A stretch of 64,000 nt of DNA from Solitalea agri (GTDB taxonomy: Bacteria; Bacteroidota; Bacteroidia; Sphingobacteriales; Sphingobacteriaceae). This document shows, piece by piece, positions 8,981 through 16,769 of this stretch (positions are counted from its first letter, which is position 1; each line of letters starts with the position of its first letter). Where the stretch lies: contig NZ_JAMWYS010000035.1 in NCBI RefSeq assembly GCF_023914155.1, forward strand, positions 62,001 through 126,000, written 5' to 3'. The translations under genes and the position numbers were made by a program. The notes under the pieces were generated by a model, which saw only the letters and a program-made list of their open reading frames with translations, was not told the origin of the DNA and made no database searches.

Positions 8981-9696
8981 TACTTCCTAGGTTTTAATCG
9001 TACGCCCAAAATATTTCCAAATGAAGAGGTGTTGTGAGATTGTATCCACACAGTACCATGTCCCTTAAACTTACACACCAAGCCTTCTCCTCCTAAAATG
9101 GAGCTGATCCAGCTTTTGCCGGCTTTAGTAAGTGAGAAGTTAAGGCTTTCTTCAAAGGCAACAATATGACCTGTATCTACAATGTATTCCCCATTCACCT
9201 GGATCGGATAAATAGCGCCGAATGAATTGACAACTACGGTACCCTTACCACGAATTCCTAACCAGAATAAACTCTCCTTAGAAATTAGTGATTTAAAGCC
9301 TTGCCAGTTCATGTCAATATCTATGTCGGGAGAGCTGGCAACGTAGGATCCGCCTTGAACAATAATTCCTTCTCCGTTTAGCTCTTTTACCATCATATCA
9401 CCTGCATGGGTAGCTCCAAGCCATACAGTTCCGCCCTGACTACCTGCCGAATAATGGTTTAAGAAGAAACTTTCGCCCGAAAGCATTCTTTTCAATCCTT
9501 TTATAATTCCACCCGAAGCTTTTTTGTGGGTAGTGGTCGTCATATTAACCGAAGGGCTCATGGCGATCATGGCACCTGCTTCGGCTGTAAAGTCCTGGCC
9601 TGGAGCAAGTGTTATTTCAGCCGCCGATGATCCGGGACGCATCCTTAGTGTTACATTAAGTTTGCTGGTGGTTATATCTGAAGTTTGTAATTCCAT
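8980..9696 (-). CDS. AIM24 family protein, paralog 2
   Basis: 238 residues, second AIM24 paralog of the operon. It shares with its neighbours the turns LSGESFFLNHY, SKESLFWLGI and LGGEGLVCKF, the segment YIVDTGHIVAFEE, and the closing WIQSHN. The N-terminus has an extra 17 or so residues. A 10-bp gap separates it from paralog 1 and a one-base overlap joins it to paralog 3, so all three are surely one transcript. No catalytic motif is visible; a structural or membrane-associated role is inferred. Confidence 0.85.
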   Translation of the reverse strand: MELQTSDITTSKLNVTLRMRPGSSAAEITLAPGQDFTAEAGAMIAMSPSVNMTTTTHKKASGGIIKGLKRMLSGESFFLNHYSAGSQGGTVWLGATHAGDMMVKELNGEGIIVQGGSYVASSPDIDIDMNWQGFKSLISKESLFWLGIRGKGTVVVNSFGAIYPIQVNGEYIVDTGHIVAFEESLNFSLTKAGKSWISSILGGEGLVCKFKGHGTVWIQSHNTSSFGNILGVRLKPRK

Positions 9697-9706
9697 TTTT
9701 AAGATC

Positions 9707-10366
9707 TTATAAGTGTCTGTTTACCCATGATGCCAAACCAGCAATGTTGCGGGTTTGTAAATAGATTTTTCCTGTCCCCTCTACACGTGTTACAAAACCT
9801 TCTCCACCAAAAAGGCTTCCGAAGATGCCGCCAGCTAATTGAGGTTTAAGTTTCATGCCCGGCTCGTAAGCAACTAAATGACCTGAATCCACTATATATT
9901 CGCCATTGATTTCTTTTTCGATAATACCGCCGTAGGCACCAAAAACTACTTTTCCATGACCAGAAGCAACAAGTTTAAAAAGACCTTCTCCTCCAATAAG
10001 AGAACCAATGCCAGCCCATTTAACACCAAGTTTTACTCCCGGCTCTGAGGCAATGTACGAGCCCTGCTGAATGCAATAGCTTTCGCCATTGAGTTCTTTA
10101 ACTGTTATATCGCCTGGGGTAGGTTGCGTCAAATGGAGGCTCAACGTTTTGCTAGTGTTGTTGGTAAAGTGATTGATGAATAAACTTTCACCACCTAAAA
10201 ATTTTCGTATTAATCCGCCAAATAGGCCTCCGTTAAATTTTGCGTTCATATCTAACTCTGCCGACATGCTCGACATGGCGTCAGATTCAGCAACGAATGT
10301 TTCACCGGGTTCGAGCTCTACAATTACGTGAGCAAAAACCGGTTTTCCTTCTACTGTTAAGTTCAT
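9707..10366 (-). CDS. AIM24 family protein, paralog 1
   Basis: 219 residues, first and shortest of three AIM24 paralogs. Typical features: PGETFVAESDAM near the N-terminus, FLGGESLFINHF (about 56-67), LIGGEGLFKL, YIVDSGHLVAYEPG, LFGGEGFVTRVEG, and the end YLQTRNIAGLASW. It has more Gly-Gly turns than its neighbours. It lies 33 bp after the M48 peptidase gene on the same strand. The three paralogs probably assemble with each other or form similar homotrimers; this is inference from the family fold. Confidence 0.85.
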   Translation of the reverse strand: MNLTVEGKPVFAHVIVELEPGETFVAESDAMSSMSAELDMNAKFNGGLFGGLIRKFLGGESLFINHFTNNTSKTLSLHLTQPTPGDITVKELNGESYCIQQGSYIASEPGVKLGVKWAGIGSLIGGEGLFKLVASGHGKVVFGAYGGIIEKEINGEYIVDSGHLVAYEPGMKLKPQLAGGIFGSLFGGEGFVTRVEGTGKIYLQTRNIAGLASWVNRHL

Positions 10367-10399
10367 GGTTAGAATTTGTTTATAGTTAATAGTTTGTAG

Positions 10400-11542
10400 C
10401 TAGTTAGCATTTAGCATTGCCTCTCTGAACTTTTTAAAGTTTGAAGGCAAGGGCGTAAATTGTGGGTTGATGTTTTTAATGTTTTCTTTAAGATGATCAA
10501 TTCGTTCCTGGGTATTAGGGTGAGTGGATAAGAATGATAAATCAACGGTTTCCTCCATTTTTTTATTCAACTCTGTTTCTTGTTCTTTTTTTAAGGTTTC
10601 AAAAAAAGAAATCAAGCCTTGTGGATTCATATTAGCCTCAACCAGCATATTCAATCCTGTTTCGTCGGCTTCGGTTTCAAAGGCACGACTGTTAGAGAGT
10701 GATGCCAGGTCTCCCCCGATATTGGCGAAAGTGCCTGCTAATGCACTCACATCACCGAGGGTGGCCGCCAAAATGGTGAAAATGCCAATATTGTTAATCA
10801 CACTTCTGACATGATGACGACGAGTAACGTGGGCAAGTTCATGACCTAAAACACCTATTACTTCTTCCCACGATTTAGCCTTATTAATTAATCCGGTTTG
10901 AACAATTACTTTTCCCCCTGGTAAGGCGAATGCATTAATAGTAGGGTCTTCTACAAAGTACAGATCAATTTTATAACCCTGCTGTTCCACCTGCTTAAAT
11001 AAAGGGGCAGCAACTTTTAAAAACTCCTTCTTTAACGAATCATTTTTTATGATTTTGTATTGAAGAGACAAAGCCGTGAAGAGTTTATCGCCGGCCTCTT
11101 TTTCCCAGGTTAGAGGTACTTGTTTCGCCAAACCCTCAACCATTTTATCTTTTAACAGATAAAGACCGCCAATAAGAACTACAAAAATTGCGATAATGGT
11201 TAAAGAACCTATCAGTAGTTTATTAAGCAGTTTTCTGGCAGATACAATCTCTTTATGAAAATTAGGGTTTGAGGTTATCACAGCATCCTTTAGCACTGCT
11301 TTATCTGCCGTGTAAATGGTAATTTCTTCCCGATGTTTATCACTGAAAAAAATGAAGCGATTTCCTGAGCCACCGGCCCTAATGCTTAGATTTTTTAGAT
11401 CAAGAGTATGATTTATTGATTCCGACTGAAAGAATGCACCATCGTTAGTTAAAAGCAAACTACCGGAGCATCTTCCGCCTGCAGCATTTGGATGAATAAG
11501 AACAGCTGAATAGGATTGTTTTTGGTTTTCGAGTAAAGGCAT
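10400..11542 (-). CDS. M48 family metallopeptidase with N-terminal PH-like domain
   Basis: 380 residues, first gene of the AIM24 operon. An N-terminal beta-rich domain (about 10-95), like the DUF7092 domain found before M48 peptidases, is followed by one transmembrane helix (109-130) and then the M48 zinc protease domain. HELAH at 234-238 gives two zinc His and the catalytic Glu; Glu291 in ETEAD is the expected third ligand; NAFALPGG (203-210) is the usual M48 substrate-cleft segment. It is membrane-anchored with the protease probably in the periplasm. Such enzymes (HtpX, BepA, Oma1) act in membrane protein quality control; its co-transcription with AIM24 proteins suggests a shared envelope task. 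Confidence 0.88.
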   Translation of the reverse strand: MPLLENQKQSYSAVLIHPNAAGGRCSGSLLLTNDGAFFQSESINHTLDLKNLSIRAGGSGNRFIFFSDKHREEITIYTADKAVLKDAVITSNPNFHKEIVSARKLLNKLLIGSLTIIAIFVVLIGGLYLLKDKMVEGLAKQVPLTWEKEAGDKLFTALSLQYKIIKNDSLKKEFLKVAAPLFKQVEQQGYKIDLYFVEDPTINAFALPGGKVIVQTGLINKAKSWEEVIGVLGHELAHVTRRHHVRSVINNIGIFTILAATLGDVSALAGTFANIGGDLASLSNSRAFETEADETGLNMLVEANMNPQGLISFFETLKKEQETELNKKMEETVDLSFLSTHPNTQERIDHLKENIKNINPQFTPLPSNFKKFREAMLNAN

Positions 11543-11750
11543 AAATTATTGAGCAGGCAGTTTTTATGGGTTGTTTTTAATTGTAACTGAATTAATTAAT
11601 GGTTTGATAGAGCAAATTTAGTTTCATTGTGCAGGCAGATTGCATTATGTTGGCGATGAAAATAAGGCTTTAAGTTGAATTTGCAAATGCTTACTTTATA
11701 AATGGGTGTTTATCCTGATAATAGGACCATTCTTGTGAGGTGTTAAGTAA

Positions 11751-11793
11751 AAAAGCTGCAACTTCTATTTTTAGCATAGAAAATGCAGCTTTT
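11751..11793 (-). terminator. Terminator of the SRPBCC-VOC-DoxX-SnoaL operon
   Basis: A 10-bp perfect stem AAAAGCTGCA (11751-11760) with TGCAGCTTTT (11784-11793), extended inward by TTCTAT/ATAGAA. On the minus strand it is followed by a T-run. It lies about 30 bp past the SnoaL-like gene. Confidence 0.8.
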
Positions 11794-11823
11794 CTAGTAA
11801 ACTAAGATAGACTTCAGGTTAAC

Positions 11824-12183
11824 CTATTTCTTCAGGTCGATAATGTAGGAGGTGAGTTCAATAATTTGACCATTAGCAAACTTGTACACATCGCAATAAG
11901 CCATGTCTACAATAGTTCCGTCTTTCTTCTTCATGCTCATTGTTCCATCCGACATGACCATATCGCCATCTGCAATTACATTTTTTACCATAATCTTCGG
12001 TGGGTCAGGGAAATCATCCGTTTTCATGGCTTTACTCACCGCTTCTTTTCCTTCTAAAGCCGGGCTGCCCACCATTCCCCAAACCACATTGTCGGCACAG
12101 TAGTCTATAAATGTTTCGACATCACCTTCTGCAAACAAGGCATTCAGCTTATTTACAATTTCTTTGTTTGATGCAGTTGACAT
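11824..12183 (-). CDS. SnoaL-like / NTF2-fold protein
   Basis: 119 residues, one small alpha+beta cone domain of the SnoaL/NTF2-like superfamily: an N-terminal helix (KEIVNKLNALFAEGDVETF), the pattern NVVWGMVGSPALEGKEAV, then strands including DGTIVDMAYCDVYKF and a final strand. No signal peptide. The superfamily includes isomerases, hydrolases and binding proteins, so the reaction cannot be named. It is the last gene of a four-gene operon, 12 bp after the DoxX gene. Confidence 0.75.
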   Translation of the reverse strand: MSTASNKEIVNKLNALFAEGDVETFIDYCADNVVWGMVGSPALEGKEAVSKAMKTDDFPDPPKIMVKNVIADGDMVMSDGTMSMKKKDGTIVDMAYCDVYKFANGQIIELTSYIIDLKK

Positions 12184-12195
12184 GTTTTGAAGATT

Positions 12196-12588
12196 TTAAA
12201 TGGTTAATAATCGTTTTGAGTTTAATAGCCCCTTATAATTATTTCGGTAAGCATATGCTAAGAAAAGATCACCAATTAATAAAGCAATTGCAACCGGTAG
12301 GCCACTAGGTTCAATACTCAAATGAAATAAAAAGATGTTGAGTATATCAGGGAAAATGACCACCGTTGCCAGCGGAACATACCAACCTGATAAAAAAGCA
12401 ATGGCACAAACCAGTTCGGTTATTTTAATAAGCATCAGTAAATAACCCGATGCCACCATCCCTTCCATAAAGATTTTAACTTTTCCATGAAGTTCGGGCT
12501 GTGGCATTAAATGAAAAAGAACCGTAACTGAGGCAAATAGAAACATGAGCCCCATTAATAAACGAACAATTATTACTGCAGTTTTCAT
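12196..12588 (-). CDS. DoxX-like membrane protein
   Basis: 130 residues with four hydrophobic helices (about 3-25, 43-67, 70-88, 95-112), the size and topology of the DoxX family. DoxX proteins are inner-membrane proteins sometimes tied to quinone or thiol redox balance; the exact role is unsettled. The N-terminal RLLMGLMFLFAS segment is typical. It is the third gene of the operon, 29 bp after the VOC gene. Confidence 0.75.
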   Translation of the reverse strand: MKTAVIIVRLLMGLMFLFASVTVLFHLMPQPELHGKVKIFMEGMVASGYLLMLIKITELVCAIAFLSGWYVPLATVVIFPDILNIFLFHLSIEPSGLPVAIALLIGDLFLAYAYRNNYKGLLNSKRLLTI

Positions 12589-12617
12589 CTCGATTAAAGT
12601 TTATTCCAAAAATGTTG

Positions 12618-13049
12618 TTATTGAGTACGGGGCTGTTCGAAGCTAACCATCCACTGAACACCGAACTTATCTTTTAGCATGCCGAAATAGGCTCCCCAAA
12701 AAGTGTCTTGCATGGCCATTTGTTCCTGCCCGTCTTCAGAAAGACCTTTAAATACCCTGTCAGCATCAGGTTTACTATCTGCATGAACCGAGAGATAAAA
12801 GTTATTTCCTTGCTGCAAACCTTGCTGCATCGATCCTAAGGCATCAGTCCCCATTAAAATATTACCATTTCCTATAGGTAAGGCCATATGCATGATCTTG
12901 TCTTTGTCTTCCTCTTTAACATCACCCGCTTCGGGAGTGTCGCGATAACGCAATAGCATCGAAAACTCACCGCCAAAAACCGATTTGTAATGGTTAAATG
13001 CTGCTTCTGTTGTACCTAAAAAGTTTAGGTATGGATTAACAAGTGCCAT
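12618..13049 (-). CDS. VOC family protein, PhnB-like glyoxalase fold
   Basis: 143 residues with the PhnB-like pattern: NPYLNFLGTTEAAFNHYKSVFGGEF at the start (long segment at about 5-29), then DKIMHMALPIGNGNILMGTD, and a C-terminal WGAYFGMLKDKFGVQWMVSF. This is one vicinal-oxygen-chelate module pair as in proteins often annotated as 3-demethylubiquinone methyltransferase-like; they are not methyltransferases. A metal-dependent small-molecule role is likely but the substrate is unknown. Second gene of the operon, 25 bp after the SRPBCC gene. Confidence 0.8.
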   Translation of the reverse strand: MALVNPYLNFLGTTEAAFNHYKSVFGGEFSMLLRYRDTPEAGDVKEEDKDKIMHMALPIGNGNILMGTDALGSMQQGLQQGNNFYLSVHADSKPDADRVFKGLSEDGQEQMAMQDTFWGAYFGMLKDKFGVQWMVSFEQPRTQ

Positions 13050-13074
13050 AGTTGTAAGATTTAAGATTAATAGA

Positions 13075-13605
13075 TTATTGATTTTCTAATACTGTCTTCA
13101 GATTCCCAAGGCTTTCATCCAAACTTTCGCCCAGGGTTTTATTCATTAGGAGGTTCATTAAATTCATTGGGAATGGATTTCGTCCACTCATTTCCCATTT
13201 AACTTTTGTTTGTTGCGACGAAAGGGTGTTTGTGCTCAATGAAGTGTTGGCTATTCCCTCAAAAGGTTTAATGAATCGAAGCTGAATGTCAATCTGACGA
13301 TCGCTGATACGCTTAATCTGTTGCTCACCTTGACCTGCTTGTTTGTTTCCGTTCCAGGCATACACAAAACCTACAGTGCCATCCGTTCCCCTGAAATCTT
13401 TTTGGAGATTAGGATCCATCATTACCCACTTGTTATAATGGTCCTGGTTCTTGAGCAGTTTTATATAATCAAAAACCTGTTGTTGTGGCTTATTGATCAC
13501 TATTTCTCGCTCAACTTTATATTCATTTTTAACGAATAGGGCTGTGATCAGTAATACAATTACGATTGAGACCACGAATAGGATAAGGATTCCGATGATT
13601 TTCAT
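13075..13605 (-). CDS. SRPBCC family protein, membrane-anchored
   Basis: 176 residues. One N-terminal transmembrane helix (about 3-25) precedes an SRPBCC/START-like domain: VEREIVINKPQQQVFDYI is the standard first strand and helix of polyketide-cyclase/AHSA1-like proteins, and the last helix is in ESLGNLKTVLE. The fold binds hydrophobic ligands in a deep pocket. It is the first gene of the four-gene operon and faces the GlxA-type regulator gene across a 172-bp control region. Ligand unknown. Confidence 0.78.
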   Translation of the reverse strand: MKIIGILILFVVSIVIVLLITALFVKNEYKVEREIVINKPQQQVFDYIKLLKNQDHYNKWVMMDPNLQKDFRGTDGTVGFVYAWNGNKQAGQGEQQIKRISDRQIDIQLRFIKPFEGIANTSLSTNTLSSQQTKVKWEMSGRNPFPMNLMNLLMNKTLGESLDESLGNLKTVLENQ

Positions 13606-13652
13606 AATAAGTTGTTTTAAGTTGAATTATAAGTTTTTTATCAGGTAATTAT

Positions 13653-13683
13653 TGATCATTGTTGGATTCATAAACAATCATCA
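13653..13683. promoter_or_regulatory. Candidate operator dyad between SRPBCC operon and GlxA-type regulator
   Basis: Inverted arms TGATCATTGTT (13653-13663) and AACAATCATCA (13673-13683) match at 10 of 11 positions with a 9-nt spacer. They lie in the middle of the divergent gap, 48 bp before the SRPBCC gene and 94 bp before the regulator gene. An AraC-family dimer site is the natural guess. Confidence 0.35.
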
Positions 13684-13777
13684 TTACAAACCTAGGAGAT
13701 TATGAAATAAGTGAAAAGGCGCAGATACGGCATTCTTGTGGGTTGATTGCGACAGCAGATATAGTTATTTTTAATGT

Positions 13778-14758
13778 ATGAAACACATCTCTATTCTGGT
13801 GCCCAAAGGGGCTATTTTAGGTAGTCTTGAAGGCTCCCGCCAGCTGCTAACACAGGTAAATGAGTTTTTTAAGGCCAAAGGGCAAGATCCAATATTTAAG
13901 GTCCAACTTATAGGGCTTTCAAAAGAAATACCTGCAAGTGGCGGTTTGTTTACTGTTAATGCCGATATGGTGATTAATGAGGTAAAAAAGACCGACTTAA
14001 TTATTATACCCGCATTAGATGGGGATTTGGCAACTGCGATAGAGAACAATCGTGATTTTATACCATGGATCATTGATCAACATCGAGCAGGGGCTGAAGT
14101 AGCAAGTCTCTGCCTTGGGGCTTTTTTATTGGCATCAACAGGCTTATTAAATGGAAAGAGTTGCGCCACTCATTGGATGGCAAGCAATGAATTCAGAAGA
14201 ATGTTTCCAAGTGTGAATCTTGTTACTGAGCAAATCATTACCGATGAACAAGGCCTTTATTCAAGCGGAGGAGCGTTTTCTTACATGAACTTAATCTTAT
14301 ATCTGATTGAAAAATATGCTGGTCGGGAAATGGCGATTCTTTCTTCCAAAGTTTTTGCCATTGATATTGAGCGCAGCAATCAATCTCCATTTATTATGTT
14401 CCGTGGTCAGAAAGAACACGAAGACCTGCCAATACGAAAGGCCCAGGAGTTTATTGAAACCAATTTCCATGAGAAAATTACCGTTGATGAACTGGCAGAT
14501 ATGCTGGCAATCGGACGCCGGAGTTTGGAAAGACGATTTAAGAAGGCTACTTCAAATACCGTTACAGAGTACATTCAACGGGTGAAAATTGAGGCGGCTA
14601 AAAAAGACTTTGAAACCAGCCGGAAAAATATCAACGAGGTAATGTATGAAGTGGGTTATTCAGATACCAAAGCTTTCAGAACTACCTTTAAAAAGATCAC
14701 GGGTCTTTCACCTATCGACTATAAGAATAAATACAATAAAGAAATGGCCGTGGCTTAA
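13778..14758 (+). CDS. GlxA-type AraC-family transcriptional regulator
   Basis: 326 residues. The N-terminal DJ-1/PfpI-like domain (about 3-195) has the nucleophile-elbow pattern VASLCLGAFLLAS with Cys112, and CATHW following; the C-terminal AraC-type DNA-binding domain (about 220-318) has two helix-turn-helix units, LADMLAIGRRSLERRFK and INEVMYEVGYSDTKAFRTTFKK. Proteins of this build sense small molecules and activate neighbouring genes. It is divergent from the SRPBCC-VOC-DoxX-SnoaL operon, its likely target. It could also control the following genes on its own strand. Confidence 0.88.
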   Translation: MKHISILVPKGAILGSLEGSRQLLTQVNEFFKAKGQDPIFKVQLIGLSKEIPASGGLFTVNADMVINEVKKTDLIIIPALDGDLATAIENNRDFIPWIIDQHRAGAEVASLCLGAFLLASTGLLNGKSCATHWMASNEFRRMFPSVNLVTEQIITDEQGLYSSGGAFSYMNLILYLIEKYAGREMAILSSKVFAIDIERSNQSPFIMFRGQKEHEDLPIRKAQEFIETNFHEKITVDELADMLAIGRRSLERRFKKATSNTVTEYIQRVKIEAAKKDFETSRKNINEVMYEVGYSDTKAFRTTFKKITGLSPIDYKNKYNKEMAVA

Positions 14759-14887
14759 GTAGCGGCAAACTCTTTTGTCAGAATTACCCCTAAAGAATGC
14801 CGTTTTTACACCTCATGAAACCCTAACTGTCAATGTAAATTTGATTAAAACATGACAAGCAGATGTTTTAATCAAATTACATTGGCT

Positions 14888-15148
14888 ATGATTGAGGTAT
14901 TTAAAACGAACGTAAGTATTAATCATCAGGCGATCGGCCTAATACACCTAATCCAATCAACCTTTAAGGGCTACAAGGCGAATTTCGATCTGCATGACTG
15001 CGACCGGATTTTGCGTGTGGAAAACACGGAAGGCTTAATTGATGCACTTGAAGTAATCAAGTTGCTAAATCGGCTGGGTTTTTATATTGAAGTACTTCCT
15101 GATGAACTTCCTGTCTATTCACTAAACTATTGTTTAACAAATAACTAA
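14888..15148 (+). CDS. Small conserved-looking protein, ferredoxin-like fold suspected
   Basis: 86 residues from the ATG at 14888; an ATG at 14852 would add 12 residues that look like leader sequence. The body (MIEVFKTNVSINHQAIGLIH, then NFDLHDCDRILRVE, then a helix and strand) follows a beta-alpha-beta-beta-alpha-beta order like HMA domains, but there is no CXXC metal motif; the only Cys of that segment is in HDCDR. It is 9 bp before the SDR gene, so they are probably co-transcribed. Function unknown. Confidence 0.55.
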   Translation: MIEVFKTNVSINHQAIGLIHLIQSTFKGYKANFDLHDCDRILRVENTEGLIDALEVIKLLNRLGFYIEVLPDELPVYSLNYCLTNN

Positions 15149-15157
15149 TCCATAATT

Positions 15158-15955
15158 ATGCTATTGTCAAACAAAATTGCAGTTATCTACGGAGGTTCAG
15201 GGGCTATTGGCAGCACTGTTGCAAAGGCTTTTGCCCATGAAGGCGCTAAGGTTTTTATTGTCGGTCGAAATCGTAGCAGGTTGGAAAAAATTGTTGCCCA
15301 AATTGAAAGCTTCGGTGGCTATGTAGAAGCAGCTTCGTTCGATACCTTGGATGATGATGCGGTAGAGAATCACCTTGCTGATCTAGTTGAGCGAATGGGG
15401 CGCATTGATATTTCCTTTAACTGCATAGGAGTTTATCATGTGCAGGGAGCGCCGCTAGCAGTAATGCGTTTAGAAGATTTCACCTTTCCAATTTCAACAT
15501 ATCTTACTTCAAACTTTAATACTTCAACTGCCGCAGCACGTTATATGGTAAAAGCGAATTCGGGTGTAATTTTAACCATTTCAACGCCTGGAGCCTTGAT
15601 GAGTAATGGTTATGCAGGAGGCTTTGGAGTGACTTGTGCAGCCATTGAGGGTTTAACCCGGCAATTGGCAGGGGAGTTGGGTCCATCTAACATCCGGGTA
15701 GTTTGTTTACGACCAGATGCGATACCCGAGGCAGTTTGGGCTGGGTCACATAGCAGGGAAATGTTTATGAATCGAGCCCAATTGATGGGGATGTCATTTG
15801 AAGAACTCTTCCAGGGGATGTTAAACGGCACTTTACTTCAGCGTTCGCCCACCTTACAGGAGGTTGCAGATACAGCGGTTTTCCTGGCTTCGGATAAAGC
15901 GAGCGCCTTAACGGCTACGGTAGCAAATTTGAGTTGTGGATCGGTGGTGGGGTGA
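15158..15955 (+). CDS. Atypical SDR family protein lacking the YxxxK pair
   Basis: 265 residues with a clear Rossmann nucleotide site GGSGAIG (12-18) and the strand DISFNCIG where classical enzymes have NNAG. Ser142 (TISTPG) matches the usual catalytic Ser, but at the YxxxK position it reads FGVTC: Phe156 and Cys160 replace Tyr and Lys. The surrounding helix (AAIEGLTRQLAGELGP) and the following RVVCLRPDAIPEA are otherwise classical. Similar variant SDRs exist in other bacteria as far as I recall. It may bind NAD(P) without classical oxidoreduction. It sits 9 bp after a small gene of unknown function. Confidence 0.82.
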   Translation: MLLSNKIAVIYGGSGAIGSTVAKAFAHEGAKVFIVGRNRSRLEKIVAQIESFGGYVEAASFDTLDDDAVENHLADLVERMGRIDISFNCIGVYHVQGAPLAVMRLEDFTFPISTYLTSNFNTSTAAARYMVKANSGVILTISTPGALMSNGYAGGFGVTCAAIEGLTRQLAGELGPSNIRVVCLRPDAIPEAVWAGSHSREMFMNRAQLMGMSFEELFQGMLNGTLLQRSPTLQEVADTAVFLASDKASALTATVANLSCGSVVG

Positions 15956-16091
15956 ATCGTTTCAGGTAGTGAATTTATCCTTTTGAAGTTTCGAACGAGG
16001 CAGATATTTTAGAAGAATTTCCATTGAAGATCGATTCTGCTCCCAAATTTCTCCAGATTTATTATTTTGTTTTATCTCGAAAGATTGGGGC

Positions 16092-16769
16092 ATGAAATTA
16101 CTTATCGTTGAAGACGAACCTTCATTAAATAAAAGCATCGTGGAGTTTCTTACCTCACAGCAATATTTATGTGAATCGGTTGACAATTATCAGGATGCGG
16201 TTGATAAAATCAGCTGCTATGAATACGATTGTATCGTACTCGACATTATGCTGCCCGGCGGTAATGGATTGTTGTTGTTGCAATTGCTAAAAGAACAAAA
16301 TAAAACAGATGGCGTGATCATTATATCAGCCCGGAATGAACTGGATGACAAAATAAAGGGCATTCAACTTGGTGCCGACGATTATTTAACCAAACCATTT
16401 CATCTTTCTGAATTAAGCGTAAGAATAGCTGCAATAATTCGTCGTAAAAGTCAATTTGGAAACAGTTTGTTGACATTTCATGAAATTCAACTCGATACCC
16501 AGGCTAAGTCAGTATCTATAAAAGGACAAGCCTTGGTGCTTACCCGGAAAGAATACGATTTACTTTTGTATTTTATTGTTAATAAAAACAGGGTGTTATC
16601 GAAAAATACAATAGCCGAACATTTATGGGGTGATGATATGGATTTAGCAGATAATTATGATTTTATTTATACCCACATTAAGAACTTACGTAAAAAATTA
16701 CTGCTATTTGGCGCCCGCGACTATATCCAAAGTGTTTATGGTATGGGCTATAAATTTACCGATCAGTGA
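16092..16769 (+). CDS. OmpR/PhoB-type response regulator
   Basis: 225 residues. The receiver domain (about 1-115) has the acidic pair Glu7-Asp8, phospho-acceptor Asp51 (IVLDIMLP) and the conserved Lys in DDYLTKPF. The C-terminal winged helix (about 125-222) has the OmpR pattern LTRKEYDLLLYF and YGMGYKF. It overlaps the kinase gene by four bases (GTGA), so the pair is a coupled two-component system. Likely targets are the TonB receptor and PAP2 genes just downstream. Confidence 0.93.
   Translation: MKLLIVEDEPSLNKSIVEFLTSQQYLCESVDNYQDAVDKISCYEYDCIVLDIMLPGGNGLLLLQLLKEQNKTDGVIIISARNELDDKIKGIQLGADDYLTKPFHLSELSVRIAAIIRRKSQFGNSLLTFHEIQLDTQAKSVSIKGQALVLTRKEYDLLLYFIVNKNRVLSKNTIAEHLWGDDMDLADNYDFIYTHIKNLRKKLLLFGARDYIQSVYGMGYKFTDQ

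Noticed and set aside
11728-13740. A shared 10-mer CATTCTTGTG at 11728 and 13731 as a regulator site
   Set aside because: One copy is past the end of the operon, the match stops after ten bases, and chance pairs of this length are expected in the window.
15962-16186. A 74-codon minus-strand frame before the response regulator
   Set aside because: It overlaps the certain start of the regulator gene and its protein has no recognisable features.
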